Shown piece by piece: positions 17,825 through 30,700 of a stretch of DNA of 33,267 bases (its first letter is position 1; each line of letters begins with the position of its first letter). The notes beneath the pieces were generated by a model. That model was not told where the DNA came from, ran no database searches, and was given only the letters and a program-made list of their open reading frames with translations. The position numbers were made by a program, and so were the translations under genes. The DNA is from Triparma columacea (lineage: Eukaryota > Sar > Bolidophyceae > Parmales > Triparmaceae): positions 6,200 to 39,466 of the forward strand of contig BRYA01000532.1 in assembly GCA_030267965.1 (NCBI GenBank). The letters are read 5' to 3'.

Positions 17825-20800
17825 TCACTCAAAAATCAACATCTCTCCACTGTTTTCCATCTCCCTGATCCTGTCGTACTCTCCTTGAACAACATTCTCA
17901 TCAACGTGGCAAAGCCTCAGGTTCCCCACGAACGTGAAGCAGTCCGTTGTCGGCAGGACCTTTTGTCCCGGCTTCACGAATATCTCCATGTCTCTGAAGC
18001 TTCGGAACCTCTTGATCTCAGCCAGGAACTTCGTGTTGAACTCTTTCAGGATACCTTCCTCGTAGCTGATCATGAAGACGACGCGCGGGAAGGCCTTGTG
18101 TCTGGTTGGGTACATTGGTAGTTTATCAAACTCCTCAGGATCCAGGTACGCGTCCGCGGTCGAGGTGACCTGGTCGAACCCGTGGGACTCTCTGAACACG
18201 TCCCTCCAGCAGCCCTCCGCCCCGTGGCACCTGCTCCCGATCTCGACGAGGCAGACGTCCCCGTTAGAGGACATCTTAAACTCCCCGTGTCCCGGCCCGT
18301 TCTTGATCCCCAGGGCTTTCAAAACCTTCATATTATAGTCGACCATTTTCCTTATGAGATCGGCGTCCTCCTCCTCCTCGATGCAGATTGTCTTCTGCCC
18401 CAGGTACACGATGGGCGCCGTGTGCCCGTTGCACGCGATCTTATCGTACAGCCATATCCCCACGATCTTGCTGACCCCGCCCCTGCTGACGCTGTCGACG
18501 ACGAACTCACGGCCCTCCAGATACTCTTGTATGAGGACCTCGTTGTTGGCGATTCCAAGACTGTTGGACTTGGAGAGGATGTGGTTGACGTGGTTCTTAA
18601 CCTCCGAGGCGCTAAGGCAAAGCTTTACATCGTCGCTACCAGCTGACTCCACCGGCTTGACGATGACCTTGAATGGCACAGGGTTCCACTCTTTCAGCCA
18701 GTCTTGTACCTTCTCGTCGAATTTAGTCGTCTTGATCTGCATGACTGCTCGGGTCGGTGTGTCCGGCGATTCCGGGCTCCTGTACGCCCTGATCTTCTCC
18801 GCCATATCGAACTTGTTCCTCCTAGCCTCCGTCCCCTCGCTCCCGTTCCCCATCAAGCTAAGCTTCTCAGCCAGCCGGTCAGAGAGCTGGACCCCTGTCT
18901 CCGCCCCCGCTACGCAAGCGACGACGTCCAAGTTCTTCTCACGGCTTATCCTCAGGACCTCGCCAGCGGTGTATATCGCGGCCTTCTCCTCGTTGAAACC
19001 TTCAACCTGTCCCACGACGGCCTCGAAGTGGAGCTCCAGTCCGTGGGGTATGAAGGAAAGGAGTTTCTCAAGTTCGTTCATGGACGCAGAGTAGACGCAA
19101 ACGATACCGTAGCCCCTCTTGTATATCTCCGCCGCCAGTACCGCCCCCGTGGTGAAAGGGTCAACGACCACGACGGCCTTCTTCTGCTTGGGTTCCGGTG
19201 CCTTTGCTGATAGTTCGTAGAGATCCCCTGACTCGCAGAGTTCCTCGATGCGGTTGTAGTCTGCGTCGAGTGTGTCCTTTGACTCGTTCGCCATGAGAAC
19301 GCAGCCGGCCCAGGTGAAGCAGTCAATGGTGGGTTTGATCTCAGAACCGGGCTTAAGGAAGAGCTCGAGACTCCTGAAGCTTGCCATACCCTTGATCTCC
19401 TCAAGCGCGGCAGAGTTGAAACCCTTGAAGGTACCGTGTAAGAACGATATCATGTACTTTGCACACCCGTAAGCCTTTCTTGTCGCGGGTGTGACGGGGT
19501 ACTTGGAGTCGTCAAGGAAGCCTGTTGGTGTAAAGGTGTAAAACGGAAAGGGAGAAATGTTAGGTCTACACAATAACCCCTAAAAACCCTCTCCCCCCCC
19601 CCCTTGCTCTCGTTTTCCTCCCTCACCTTCTGTGTTAGTATACGCGTCAACAGTCGCCTCAACCTGATTATACCCGAAAACCTCATCGGCGATCCCCATC
19701 CACATCCCCTCCGCCCCATGGCATCTGCTCCCAACCTCAACCAAACACGGCCCACTATCCGTCCACTTAACCTCCCCGTGTCCCGGCCCGTTTTTAATCC
19801 CCAGCGCGTCCAAGACCTTGAACTGGTATGTAGTGAGTTCGTTAGCGCGGGGTTCGGTCGCGTCCATTAGTCTTTGTCCGTGTAGTACGAACCCAGCTCC
19901 GTTAGTCGGTCTTCTGTCGTACTCCCACATAGCGATGACCTTGTGTTTCCCCTTGTACGAGCATGTGTCTACGACGTATTCGGTACCTTGCAGGTACTCT
20001 TGAACGAGCACGCCGTCGTTGACGGTGCCGAGGGAGTTTACTTTACCCATTATGTTACCGAATGCTGATTTAACGTCTGAGATAGAGTGGCACAGCGTTA
20101 CGTCGTCTGAGCCTGCGGACTCCATCGGCTTAACGATGACGTTGAAGGGGTTTGGTTTCCAGGAGGATAGGAAGTTTGATATCTCACCCCAGGTTGAAGC
20201 GCGGGATTGCATTACGGAACGGACGGAGGAGAGACGGACGGACTCACCCATTAGGTACTTGTTACGACGGGCGAAGGTACCGGAGGAACCGTTTGTTAGG
20301 ACTGAAGGGTCGGTTAGGTTGTACTAGAGGGGAGGGTGGGGGTGTGTGTGGGGGGGGGGGGTTAGGGGTAATGGGGTTTGGTGTAACGTGTCTATTTGCT
20401 ACATTTCGAAGTAGTGAGATGCCTTCTCACCTTCTCAGAGAGTCTATCCGCGAGTTCCACTCCAGTCTCCGCTCCTGCGATAACCGCAACTGGTCTCAGT
20501 CCCGTTTCGTTGATCTTGTCGAACAAGTCCTGGAGGGATTTATCCTTATCCAACCCCTCCGAACTGGTGAAGAAGTGAGTGTAGTCTGACCTGCAGTTGC
20601 TGGGTACCATAGACGCGAGGTCAGGGTTGTCAAAGGAGTCCACGCGGATTACCTTGAAGCCTGTGGGGGAGAGAGGGGGGGGGGGGGGGGGGAATGTGGC
20701 GAGGTTAGGGGGGCGTATTTTTACGTGCGGTTGTTGAGGCGAGGGACCTTTTTCTTGACAGCGACGAGGCACATCAATCAAGACATCACCACCCTAAGCC

Positions 20801-21339
20801 CATCACCCCCAGCCTATCGTTTCACAAAAGGCCTTAATCAAAGGCCTTAAATCCCCCCCTTAATCCCCCCCCCTCTTATAAGAAAACTCACCCTTGTCAA
20901 GGCAGTGGTGTGCGACCATAGCCCCAGTGCTAAAGCAGTCCACAACAACCACGCACTTGTTCTCATCATATTTCAGCCGCAACTCGTTATCCTTGGGTGT
21001 TAACCACGAACCTTGCAAACCCTCGAGGGAGAAACCCTTCTTTAACATACCCTTTGGGAGAGTGTGGGAGTTGAAATGACGACGGTAGAGGATGTCACTG
21101 TGGTGGAAGTTTATCCCTGATTGGACTTTGTATGTTGGGGGGTTTAACATGGTCCATGCTTTCTTTAGGGGTTTGAAATTGTGGGTGGAGGTTTTGGAGG
21201 AGTTGTTAGGATCGTTGTTAGGATCGTTGTTAGGATCGTTTAGGGACATTTTGGAAATAGCAGTATTTGTGGGAGTAGGATTCAAGAGGCTACTAGCAGT
21301 GGTATGATCAAAGGATTTGCTGTGTTTACGTGTTGTCAT
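17825..21339 (-). CDS. Double ATP-grasp ligase (two complete modules, 1023 residues)
   Basis: Exons 21339-20892, 20660-20431, 20323-19627 and 19521-17825 join in phases 1, 0 and 1 to 1023 residues; introns are 231, 107 and 105 bp, all GT-AG. Each half has the same order: a Rossmann-like start (VVVVDCFSTGA near 130; VVVVDPFTTGA near 590), an AGAETGVELADRLSEK helix, then an ATP-grasp domain with the ATP-binding lysine (VIVKPMESAGSDD / VIVKPVESAGSDD), an EYLxGxEFVVD loop and the metal/phosphate motif GPGHGEVK...LVEVGSRCHG. Both modules keep these residues, so both could be active. Related single-module enzymes are L-amino-acid/carboxylate-amine ligases that form acyl-phosphate intermediates; fusion of two suggests sequential ligations, by analogy with other tandem ATP-grasp enzymes. 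The N-terminus (1-60) is low-complexity with three DPNN repeats. Product unknown. Confidence 0.89.
21203..21238 (-). repeat. 12-bp tandem repeat, three exact copies, coding DPNN x3
   Basis: Three exact copies of TTGTTAGGATCG lie in the N-terminal low-complexity part of the double ATP-grasp gene and encode a repeated Asp-Pro-Asn-Asn. The copies are identical, so the array is young or kept uniform. It lies outside both catalytic modules. Confidence 0.93.
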
Positions 21340-21896
21340 GTTGTGTTGATGTATGTATGTGCTTGTTGATAGACGTGTGTGTTTGTTGGTAGATGCGTAT
21401 GCTGATTAGATGGATAGGGAAGGTATAAATGGTAGATAGAACAATAGCAAAAGTGAAGACGAGAGAGTGATTGAGGAAGAGTTAGATAGAATAGATGGAG
21501 TTAGATAGACTATCACAACACAACACAGTCAAGGAAAAATAAAAGGCACCAGAGATGACGTTAGTATCATAGATGATATTAGCATCAGAGATTTAACATG
21601 ATAGATTGGCATCAGAGATTGGCATCGGTGAAATCAAGGGGGAAATAAACCTTCATGCATACGCTACAACGCTTATTATATATACATTACATCATTACAT
21701 ATAATAATAACACTATTGCACCGCAAATAAATACACAACTCACCAAAATAAGCGTTAATTAGGAGGATTCAATTGGCAAAATTGCTTGGCGTCCGAAAGT
21801 CCACTCCAAAGCTCCAAGCTCCTTCTTCATCCTGGTGGTTCAAATTTCAACCCCAACCCCCCTCAATCCTCCATATTATCGATTAAAAACCACCTC
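21340..21896. other. Divergent intergenic region with short degenerate repeats
   Basis: This 557-bp region separates the ATP-grasp gene (minus) and the coiled-coil gene (plus), so it should hold both promoters. It is AT-rich and carries degenerate repeats: GATAGA-type words (21415-21510) and GGCATCAGAGATT-type words repeated near 21583-21627. AT-rich words (TATATATACATT) lie at 21678-21710. The plus-strand frame is open back to 21786 but with no ATG before 21897; an upstream exon cannot be excluded. Confidence 0.45.
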
Positions 21897-23447
21897 ATGG
21901 TACTTCGAGATAAGTCCAACGTAAAAAATGACAACACCACCAAGAGACGTCCCTCTAATTCCTCATTAAAAAGACCTACCACAACATCCTCCCGACAACA
22001 GCATCCCAAGCCTTCTGCCCAGGTCAGGAGAAACACCGTAATCGGTACAACCTCACTAACAAACAGGAGGAAATCTAAACCTACACTCATACCCCCACCC
22101 CCACCCGGGGGAGGAAATAAGAATCCAACCTTCTCTCGAGTAGGTACAAAGTTACCACCTAGGGATGGTGGTAGAAACTCCCCCATGACAGCAAAAAGCC
22201 GCGAGGATTACTACACCCAGATCCACCATACCATGTCCTCCTCAATGTCCAGGTTAACCGAGCAAGTTGAGGCTAGACTTAGCAGTCAGGATTTAACGAT
22301 AGCCGAGTATGAGACGGATAAAATTCAGCAGCTGGAATTGGAGGAGTTAAACCAGCAGACTTTCGATTGTCTACGTGCAGAGATTAAGGGGTTATGGAAC
22401 AGGACCACTGAGGACGTTGGTAATATAAAGAGTTATACAACCAGATCCTTGGACGCTCTCCATGGTGCGTTTGATGAACTTAGAAGGGCGGTTGAAACCG
22501 ACAGATTAACGACCGCACAGAAGAGTAAGATACACGCGACTATCGAGAGCAACGTAATGAAGACCTGCGTAACAACATTAGAGGCTCATATGAACCGTGA
22601 AATCTCAAACATCAAGCTAGATGTTAAACGTGGTTTAACTGAAACCGAGAGAAACGGGGTAAAACAGAGTGTTAAGATGCAGGGGTTGGAAGAGAAGATT
22701 CATATGCAGCAGCAACAGCTGTTTGAGGTAGAGAAAAGTCAAGCTAAACTTAGTCTGCTTTACCCTAATGATGATAAGATTGGGGAAGCTGTGGGGGGGG
22801 GAGTACCGGGACATAGGTTAAGTGTTATCGACTTTACGTTAAAGGGTGTTGTTGATAGACTTAATAACTTGGAGAATGAGATTAAGGTTAGGGATGAGAA
22901 ATACGAGAAGAAAATGAGGGAGGGGGTTAAGATTATGGAGGATATTAAGGAGGAGATTATCGAGGAACTTAAGATGGAGATAGAAAGGGGGAGGAAGGAA
23001 AGTGAGAAGATCGTGGTTGAAGCTAAACAGAGTATCGGGAGTATGATTTTCGATTTTGAGAGAACGAGTTCTGCAAACCTTACCGAGTTGAACTCACAGG
23101 CTTTACGGGTTGCGCAAGAGGCATCCAGGAGATCCGAATCCGCGTGTTCGTACATGAGGAAAAGTCTGGATGTAATGGAGACGAAGATCGGGAGAGTTAG
23201 GATCGACTTTGATAGGATGGTAGGGGATACTACGAGCGCGTGTGAAGCGCTCGCGGACGGACTTAGGGGGGTTAGGAACGATGTTAGAGGGGTTAATGGG
23301 AAACAAATTGCGTTTGAGAAATGCATGGTTGAAAGAGGGGGAATTGGAAACGGGGGTATGGGGGGAGGAGGAGGGGGAGGGCTTGGAGGAGGGGGAATTG
23401 GAGGAGGGGGAGGGTATGGAGGAGGGGGATACGGAGGATTCAGATAA
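21897..23447 (+). CDS. Long coiled-coil protein with glycine-rich tail
   Basis: From the first in-frame ATG (21897) the product is 516 residues; the frame is open for 37 further codons upstream without an ATG, so a spliced upstream exon is possible. Residues 1-110 are basic and Ser/Thr/Pro-rich (SNSSLKRPTTTSSR and a PPPPPGGG stretch). Residues about 112-460 are almost entirely heptad-type helix with E/K/R-rich stretches (RLTEQVEARLSSQDL, IKEEIIEELKMEIERGRKESEK), resembling cytoskeletal SF-assemblin-like or filament coiled-coil proteins; no family motif clinches it. The last about 36 residues are glycine with a few Y, L and I (GGGGYGGGGYGGFR). A structural role, possibly in the flagellar base or cytoskeleton, is inference. 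Confidence 0.72.
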   Translation: MVLRDKSNVKNDNTTKRRPSNSSLKRPTTTSSRQQHPKPSAQVRRNTVIGTTSLTNRRKSKPTLIPPPPPGGGNKNPTFSRVGTKLPPRDGGRNSPMTAKSREDYYTQIHHTMSSSMSRLTEQVEARLSSQDLTIAEYETDKIQQLELEELNQQTFDCLRAEIKGLWNRTTEDVGNIKSYTTRSLDALHGAFDELRRAVETDRLTTAQKSKIHATIESNVMKTCVTTLEAHMNREISNIKLDVKRGLTETERNGVKQSVKMQGLEEKIHMQQQQLFEVEKSQAKLSLLYPNDDKIGEAVGGGVPGHRLSVIDFTLKGVVDRLNNLENEIKVRDEKYEKKMREGVKIMEDIKEEIIEELKMEIERGRKESEKIVVEAKQSIGSMIFDFERTSSANLTELNSQALRVAQEASRRSESACSYMRKSLDVMETKIGRVRIDFDRMVGDTTSACEALADGLRGVRNDVRGVNGKQIAFEKCMVERGGIGNGGMGGGGGGGLGGGGIGGGGGYGGGGYGGFR

Positions 23448-23545
23448 AGCTAATACTACAATGTTAGTGAAACGAGAAATTACAACAGACAGGACAAGTA
23501 TTATTTTTGGACTTTGCTCCCCCCCCCCCCCTTTAATTTTTTGTC

Positions 23546-24276
23546 TCACTCAACTGAGGGTGGCAGGGGAGGCTGAGCGCCGTAGGGGGAGGTGACGGGG
23601 GGCGGCGGAACGTGATTGGGACCTCTAGACTGCTTCGGCGTACCCATCATCGTCATCTCTACTCCCGACGGGGAAGCGACATATTGGGAAGAAACTGGGG
23701 CGGGGTCATAGGGGCTGTTGACGTCGTAATGGCTTGGCGTGGAGAGGGGAGAGCTCACCGTACCGGATGAATTTCGGAGCACCTTGGGAGAGTTGGAGCC
23801 CTCGCCATCGGAGAGTAACACGTAAGACTTGAAGAGGAGGAAGAGGAAAGGGAGCTTGAACAGGAGGGCAATAATATACATCGCCAAGGCAAACTTGGTA
23901 CCCTGAGAGGGTTTGGCAGGGGCGGGAGGATGGGTAAGGTGATCGAGAAGACGGAATTTCGAAACAGACCCACGGGGAGGGCAGGGACAAAACCTACCTG
24001 AGAGATATCCGATTCCCTCTCGGGGCTGCTTATCGATTTGCCATGAATACCCAAGTACACAATGTCGAACACGATGAGCCCCGCCGCAAAGTACATGCAC
24101 AGCATGTACTTATTCCGCCGATTGTCGACTGGGGAAGGCATCAAAACCCATATCGATAGAGGGAGATTTGTGCTGGGGAATGGCCGGACAGATGAAACTG
24201 AGTGGAGCAGCGACAGGATGAGCAACGTCCAGGCCGCCTTAGAACAGAGGGAGAGGGTGGAGCTGTCCTTATCCAT
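23546..24276 (-). CDS. Four-pass membrane protein, AGTRAP-like
   Basis: Exons 24276-23998 and 23902-23546 join in phase 0 across a 95-bp GT-AG intron to 211 residues. Hydrophobic helices lie at about 12-30, 36-48, 57-77 and 96-118. The third and fourth helices (GLIVFDIVYLGIHG, then FALAMYIIALLFKLPFLFLLFKSY) follow the pattern of the AGTRAP/ATRAP family (FLDIVYISIF; GMAILSLLLKPFSCCLVYHMY), small endomembrane proteins that control receptor trafficking in animals; that match is from memory and by eye. The C-terminal about 90 residues are Ser/Pro-rich and cytosolic, with PPPPVTSPYG and several possible SP phosphosites. Its stop codon lies about 100 bp from the convergent coiled-coil gene. Confidence 0.55.
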
Positions 24277-24720
24277 GGGCTTAAGACGTGGGGGAGATTT
24301 TGACTGGACTTGGTCTGAGTTTGGATGTCCGGTTTTCGAAGAGCGAGAGCGGATCTCGGTGTTTTTATCCCGAATGAACTTATTCTCAAGCTGATCTCTC
24401 ACCTTGAACCACACGAAGCAACAAAAAAGTGAGTTAAGAGGAGGGAGACGGGGAACGAACAAGAGTTGTTTGATGCATAAGCTCTTTTTACGCGAGGTGT
24501 GATGTGATTTGCAAAGTGGCCCGAGATGGAGATGGCAAGAGGCCAAAGAGATGAGGTTCATGAAACACGTCGTGTGTTTTTGAATGACGTCTTCGTCTTT
24601 CTCGGATTTATTCCCCTCGGAGGACCGGTGGCATTCAATATTTAAGTGAGTAACTAACTCATCTTGCCCCCTCCCCGCTTAACATCCTTCCTCTAGGTTT
24701 GAGAAATCTGCAGAGCCAGC
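24277..24720. promoter_or_regulatory. Divergent promoter region between AGTRAP-like and START/membrane giant
   Basis: 444 bp that should contain both promoters. A half CRE-type TGACGTC occurs at 24585-24591, flanked by the inverted ACACG/CGTGT words near 24566-24574. A pyrimidine-rich stretch (about 24664-24695) precedes the giant gene's ATG. The minus-strand open frame here (up to 24561) lacks domains and is not called as coding. Confidence 0.35.
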
Positions 24721-27700
24721 ATGGATCGCCACGTCATGGAACTCAGCGAGGAAATTGGATCGTCAATGGACCAACGCGGGGGAAGCGATCGCGAAGATCC
24801 CTCTTTCAAAGGCATGGAGGAGGAGAAGCCTCCCCGCAGGATTGATGCTCCAGACCAAGAGGCTGCTCCCGGTGATGGTAGTCAGCCAGACGACAACGCA
24901 TCGATGCATCACGACAATGTTCTGCTGAAGACAACCGAGCCCCCTTCAGGCTCCAATCGCACACCCTCCGCAATACATGGCCCCGTAGATATCGATTACA
25001 CAGCTCTTGGCCCCGAACAAGGTAAACTTGTCAAGCTTCTGGATAACCGAGGAGCCGTTGATGGCCTTATCGACAATTCTACCGGCGTCGATGTCAAGAT
25101 TATGGAGCTCGCTGATGTCATCCACGACGAGCGCGATAAGATCATTGACTTTCTCCTCACCGATTGTGAGCAGGGCAAGTTCCAAAGGATGACCCTCTCC
25201 CAGGAGTATGACGAAAAGGAAGGAGTCATTCACAGAGCCGTCTACTGGCAGCACTACAGCAGCGGGAATAAGTTCGTCGAATTTCTCCTCGACGTCAAAG
25301 TCGTATCTCCTGACAAATCGACGAACATTATGGAGTTGGCACCCCTTGATGAGGACGACCTTTCTGATGAGGCAACTGCAAAGCTTGTCGAAATACTAGT
25401 GTCAATAAAGACCAAGACTATCAAACGAGGTGTCATTAAGGGGGAGCTCAGCTTCACTGATTTTGAGTTTGGACAAACTGCAGTCACCATGGTGGGAACT
25501 CTTAAGGCAGAGGAGAGAGAGACTGACATTGTGTCCTCCTCCAACTCTAGCATAAAAAAAAAGCCAAGCAATGTCCTTAAGCAGGCCTCAAAGGCATTCA
25601 TTGGCACCCCATCCAGCGGCAAGAGGGGCTTCAGCTCCGGTAAGACTTTCAACTCAACATTCAGCAGGGGAAGTGTCAAGGAGGTTTTCGACTCTTTCAA
25701 GAAGGTATTCAAGGAGGTTGGGCGACAGTTCAGGCAGCCTGATGTCATTGACATGAGGAGGAAGAAACACTTTGTAGAAGTGGTCATGCCCAATGTGCCA
25801 ACTCTTACTGAGGAAGAGGACAGGATGCTGGAAAGTGTCGCAGGGCTGGAGGAGGCACTCTACAAGAAGGGGAAGAGAGTCAAGGGGACACTCAAGGAGG
25901 CGGTGGACAAGTTCCTGTGGAGAGACCGGGACAATGTGTGGGCAGCCTTTGGGGTCACTGTTGACGAGTCAGCAAAGGGTGTATTGGCAGATCAATTTTT
26001 GCTTGACACATTTGAGAAGTCTGAGAAACACTTCAAAAATCATGGGAACTTACGAAGGGTTATCAGGAATGATTTTGAGGGAACTAGAAGCATGCACTAT
26101 CATTTGGGCGTGAAGGTCCCTGCCACCACCAACCGACTATTTGAGATGTGGTTCGTGTGGAAGGAGGTTAAACTTGAGAACGGCCAGACTTCCTACATGG
26201 TAGCTTTTGTGCCACTGACAGAGTACCCTGGAGGAGGCTTCAAGGACCTCAGTAAGGAAGGATTTGTGCTAGCAGAGACTACAGGTGTCTACTTCTTCAT
26301 TGGGATTGCCCCAAACGTCTGTAGAGTGACACGCATTCAAACAGTTGATCTGAAATTTAGTGGCATTCATAAGACAATGATGGACAATGCCATTGACTAC
26401 CTTGCAAAGAATCAGCTTGTTGAGGCCAACAGGTTGCAGGAGAAATTCAGGAGGAACGGGAAGAAGGTTGACGCTGAGGTCAGGGGGGTTCTGGCGGAGA
26501 GGATGAGGGAAGGGGTTGAAATGGAGGAGGACCAGAAGAAGGTGTTTGGGGAGTTGGAGAAGCTGTTTGGAGGTGTTGGTGGATGGGAGGATATTGCTTC
26601 ACCTTATCAAGGTGTCAAGATGGGGGTGAAGCATGGGCAGCAAAAGACAAACGAGAGGAGCATCGCGCTTGTGCAAGCTGAGGGAATGGCAGATTGCACG
26701 GCTGAGGAAGGTAAGTGGTATTAAGGGGTGGGGGAGATAAGAAATGCCATATGTTATTAACCACAATAGACCCACAGCTGCTGCGTGGTATTTCTTGCTC
26801 TGCAGCAGGGCAAGAGCCTATACGGACAGAGAAGAAGGAAACCCAGCAAGGTTTGAGGTCAGAAAACAGGGAGGGAGGATCAATGAAAAATTCTTTGCGT
26901 ATGTCAGAAAAATGCCGGGAATGCTACGAAATAGAGAGTTTTTGATGCACTTCATTTGGAAGCGAGACAAAAACGACAGAGTGTCAGTAGGTGTCAAGCC
27001 AATCGGTGAAGAGGTTGACTACGGAGGTAGCATGGGCAAATTGGTAAGGGGGAAAACCACAGCAATCTTCACTGCTACCAATGTGCAGGCTGTTGAAGGT
27101 GAAGTAAATCAGTGCCATATAAACATTAGACAGGAGTTCGATTTGGGCGGTCATATTCCAGTTCCTGTCTTGAATCGTTTAGCCCCCAAAGTCTTAGGAG
27201 TTGTTCACAACATTGCAAAAAATTTCCAGCGGGATGAAGAGGTTGATACAGCTGCACTGGTCTCTCTTGCCAACATCATCAAGAACGAGCCCCAAGATTA
27301 TACAGATGAGGAGAAGAAAGCAATCAGGAAGGGGAAGGAGTTCTATGAGAACTGCAAGGAGGATGAGAACTTTGATGATTTGAAGAGTCCTGATGCGAAG
27401 GTCAAAATGAAGCTAGTTCATGTTGATGGGGCAAGCAGTGGGACTGCTTTTGCCACTACTGTAGTTGATGCTAGTGTAGAGGAGTGTACAGCAAATGAAA
27501 TTGTTGGTCTAGACAGCAGGGAGAAACTTAAGAAAGCTCAGAAGAATGGAATAACCTTCTTGAAAGTCATCAAAGTCAATCCACACACAAACTACTATGT
27601 GACAACAAGAGAGCTTGGTCTCCCTGGTTTTGCTCCACGTGATAGTCAGAGTCAAATTACCTGGTGCAAGCAAGATGATGGCAATGTTATCATTGATGCT

Positions 27701-30700
27701 GAAGACACAGTCGAGCTTCACAAAGACTTTCCAGTGAAGGCTGCGAATGTGTTATCAAAGGCACACACAGTATGGGTGTTTGAGCCACTTGACCCTATTG
27801 GAGTTGTGCCACAAACATCAGTCACTTTCACAACAAAGGTAGACCTTGGTGGTATTTTCTTCACTTCCATTGTGAACAAAATTGCACCAAGGTTTCTTGC
27901 ACAAGTCTCAGACTTGAGAAAGAAGTTTGACAAGAGCAAAGAGATTGACGCCTTCAAAAGACAGCAGATCATTGCAAAGTTCGAGGAGATTGCAATTGAG
28001 GGAGCGCCAGGGATCGAAAATCACTTTGACGAGATTGATGGAGCTCAAGAGATCAGTAGTGGGTTGACTGGGCAGACATCGATAAAGGTAGAGAAGGGAA
28101 TGGGGTGGGGAAAGACTTCAATAACTGTGAGAGCATCCCACAAGGAAGTTGCAGCATTCTTCTGGGGCCTTAAAAGTGGAGTTGACTCCAAGCTCAAGCT
28201 TCACAGAGTCAACAACAAGACACTTGTAATCATGGTTGAACACAAAGGGCAATTTACTGCTGCCAGGTTTGGCGAAATAGATCAGAATAAGACGGATGTT
28301 GAATTGATGACCAGACATAAGGCTGCAAGCAAAAAGAATGTAATTAAGCAGCTGAGCATGGCAACTGATGCTGCTTACCACTTTGACAACCTTCTGTGGA
28401 GCACAGAAGCAGGGGAACAGGATGGGAGGAGGTTTGGAGAGCAGCTGATGGAAAGAGTGAAGAGAAAGAATATTGGGGACAGTAAGATAGATGTTGTGAG
28501 GGAATATATCACTGCCAATAGGGCACTGAAAAATATTACAGAGCAGCATGGTTTCATGAGAACTATGCTGTATGCTGTGGTTATGAACAAATTTAAAAGT
28601 AGAGCGACAAATGAGGGAGAAATTAAGAGTGAGGAGGAAGCCAGGGGGTGGGAGATTGGGAGTGCAATGACAGCAGTCATGTTGACCACAGCAACTGCTG
28701 CTCATGCTGTAGATGAGTGGGCCCATCAATTCACTGAAGTGCAAGAAGTAATGAACGAACAAGTGTGGTTTAGGCCCATGCTTGAGGAAATAGTTATGAA
28801 ACTATTCATGAAGTCTACCCTAGGCTTAAAGGCAAGGGTCACTGTTGGTGCTGCAACAAGCATGCTTGATTTGCTGACTGATGTGTATGTGACACATAAG
28901 TTTTGGAGTGATAAGAATTATGGGTACTTTAAGGCATCTTTTGCAAGTTTGGCAGTGTCAATTGGGATACAAATGTTTACTGTTTGGGTACAGAACAGGA
29001 AGTTGGGGATGAAAAGGGTGGTGATGGAGTGGTTTCCTATTTTGATTGGGTTTAAGCCTGCTGTTGATGCTTACAGGGTGGCAACTGGAGCAAAGCAAGA
29101 GGTTGGGGCTGCAGGTGACCCAATGCTGGAAATGACACTTATGAAAGTTATTGAGATGTTTGCTGAGGCAATCCCTGGAGTGATCATCCAACTCATGGCT
29201 ATAGCAACCAGTGACAAAGAGGTTGGCAATTCAGCATGGCTTTCAGTTGCAGTGTCAGCAATTACAACAGGCTTTGCCTCAGCAACGATAAGTTATGACT
29301 GGGACACAGACCCTGCTAAGAGAGAAGAAACACCAAACTTCTATGGTTACATACCCACTGCAGCAAGCAAGAGAACAGTAGTGTTTTTGTCTATGTTGCT
29401 CTTTACAGCAGGGATGCTTCTCATAAGATGTACAACAATAGTACTTCTTGGATTGATGGGAGGTAGTTGGGCCTTTCTCTACATTGGAGCTGACCTTGGG
29501 CTGTACACTTTGGTTAAGATATTCAGGGGAGACTTTTGGTACTGGATACCATTGGGGGGTAACACAGAGATTGTGACTAGTATTCTATTCAGAGTATTGC
29601 CAAAGCTCGTCGTAGACTTCACTTCAACGATGCAGTTAAGACATCCTAATGAAGTTGGTGGAGCATATTGGTTGTTTGGTCTCTTGTTGACAATGGCGAG
29701 CCTACCAATATCCATATATTTAGCTTCACCTTATGTAGATGAGGGAGCAATTGATATTGCATCATTTATTATGACCTATTTTATACCGATAACTTCTCTG
29801 TGCTTTGCTGTCTTCTTTTGGAACATTGAAAAGAAGTACTGGCACACCTTCTGGAGCACACAGAGATCAAAGGACTTTTCAATGGGCTTTTTCCTTGAAG
29901 GAAAAAGTGATGCAACAATGTTTTCAGTCTTTAAAAGGTCAAAACATCATTGGGTCTCAATTGAAGGCGAGTTAAGAAAGTGGATTCAGTTAAACTGGGC
30001 TAAATGGGAAGAGGAGAAACCAGAGTGGTTTACTGATGTGATAAAAGCAACAGTGCCTGTAGAATTTATTCCAGGAGATGGAGATGCAAGAAGGAGGGAG
30101 AGTGTGAGGAGAGCAAGTGTTGATGCTGAAGCTGAGGGTGGTCTAGCAGGTACTTTGAGAGCAAGTATTAGGAGAGCAAGTGTTGGCTTGGACAATGGAG
30201 GTGCATTGGTTTCTTCACATGCTGTGAATGATACTACACAAGACTATGCAGGTTTAGATCCTAACCAAATAGGAAAGTTGTTGGGTGAGCAACTGTTTGT
30301 TGCATTGAGTTTCAGGAAGAAGGGAATAACAAAGGAGGAGGCAGCGAGGTTATTTATAGTGTCAAACTATGTTCTGAGACAGGCTGCAGAGAAGTACTTG
30401 TTTGTCACACCAATGCTTGGTGCTGTTGTCAAGAACAAGCTGTGCAAGTTGAGGAAGGTAGAAGGTAGGGCTGCTGAGCTGGTGGAGAAGGACGGAAGAG
30501 AGATTGGAGAGTCTCTTGCAAGGAGTTTGGCTATTAATACTCAGCCAATAGCTGCAGTTGATACCTTCATCTTAAATTTCTCTGCTCTACAGGAGCTTGA
30601 TGAGGAATATGAATGGTTCAGACCTATGCTTGAGACAATTAGCTACAGGCTGTTGGAGGAAGTGCCTTGGGGGTTGAAGGCAAGAGTGACTGTCGGTGCT

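Noticed and set aside
18354..19210. Plus-strand frames opposite the ATP-grasp gene (246 and 168 codons)
   Set aside because: They are antisense shadows of the ATP-grasp modules, which are conserved and complete on the minus strand.
26711..26777. Treating 24721-26724 and 26744-32137 as two separate genes
   Set aside because: A GTAAGT donor and a CCCACAG acceptor join the frames in phase and complete a START-like segment; the ATG at 26744 lies inside the intron.
28118..28762. 214-codon minus-strand frame opposite the giant gene
   Set aside because: Cys/His/Ser-rich shadow with no domain; the plus-strand frame is continuous for 5.3 kb.
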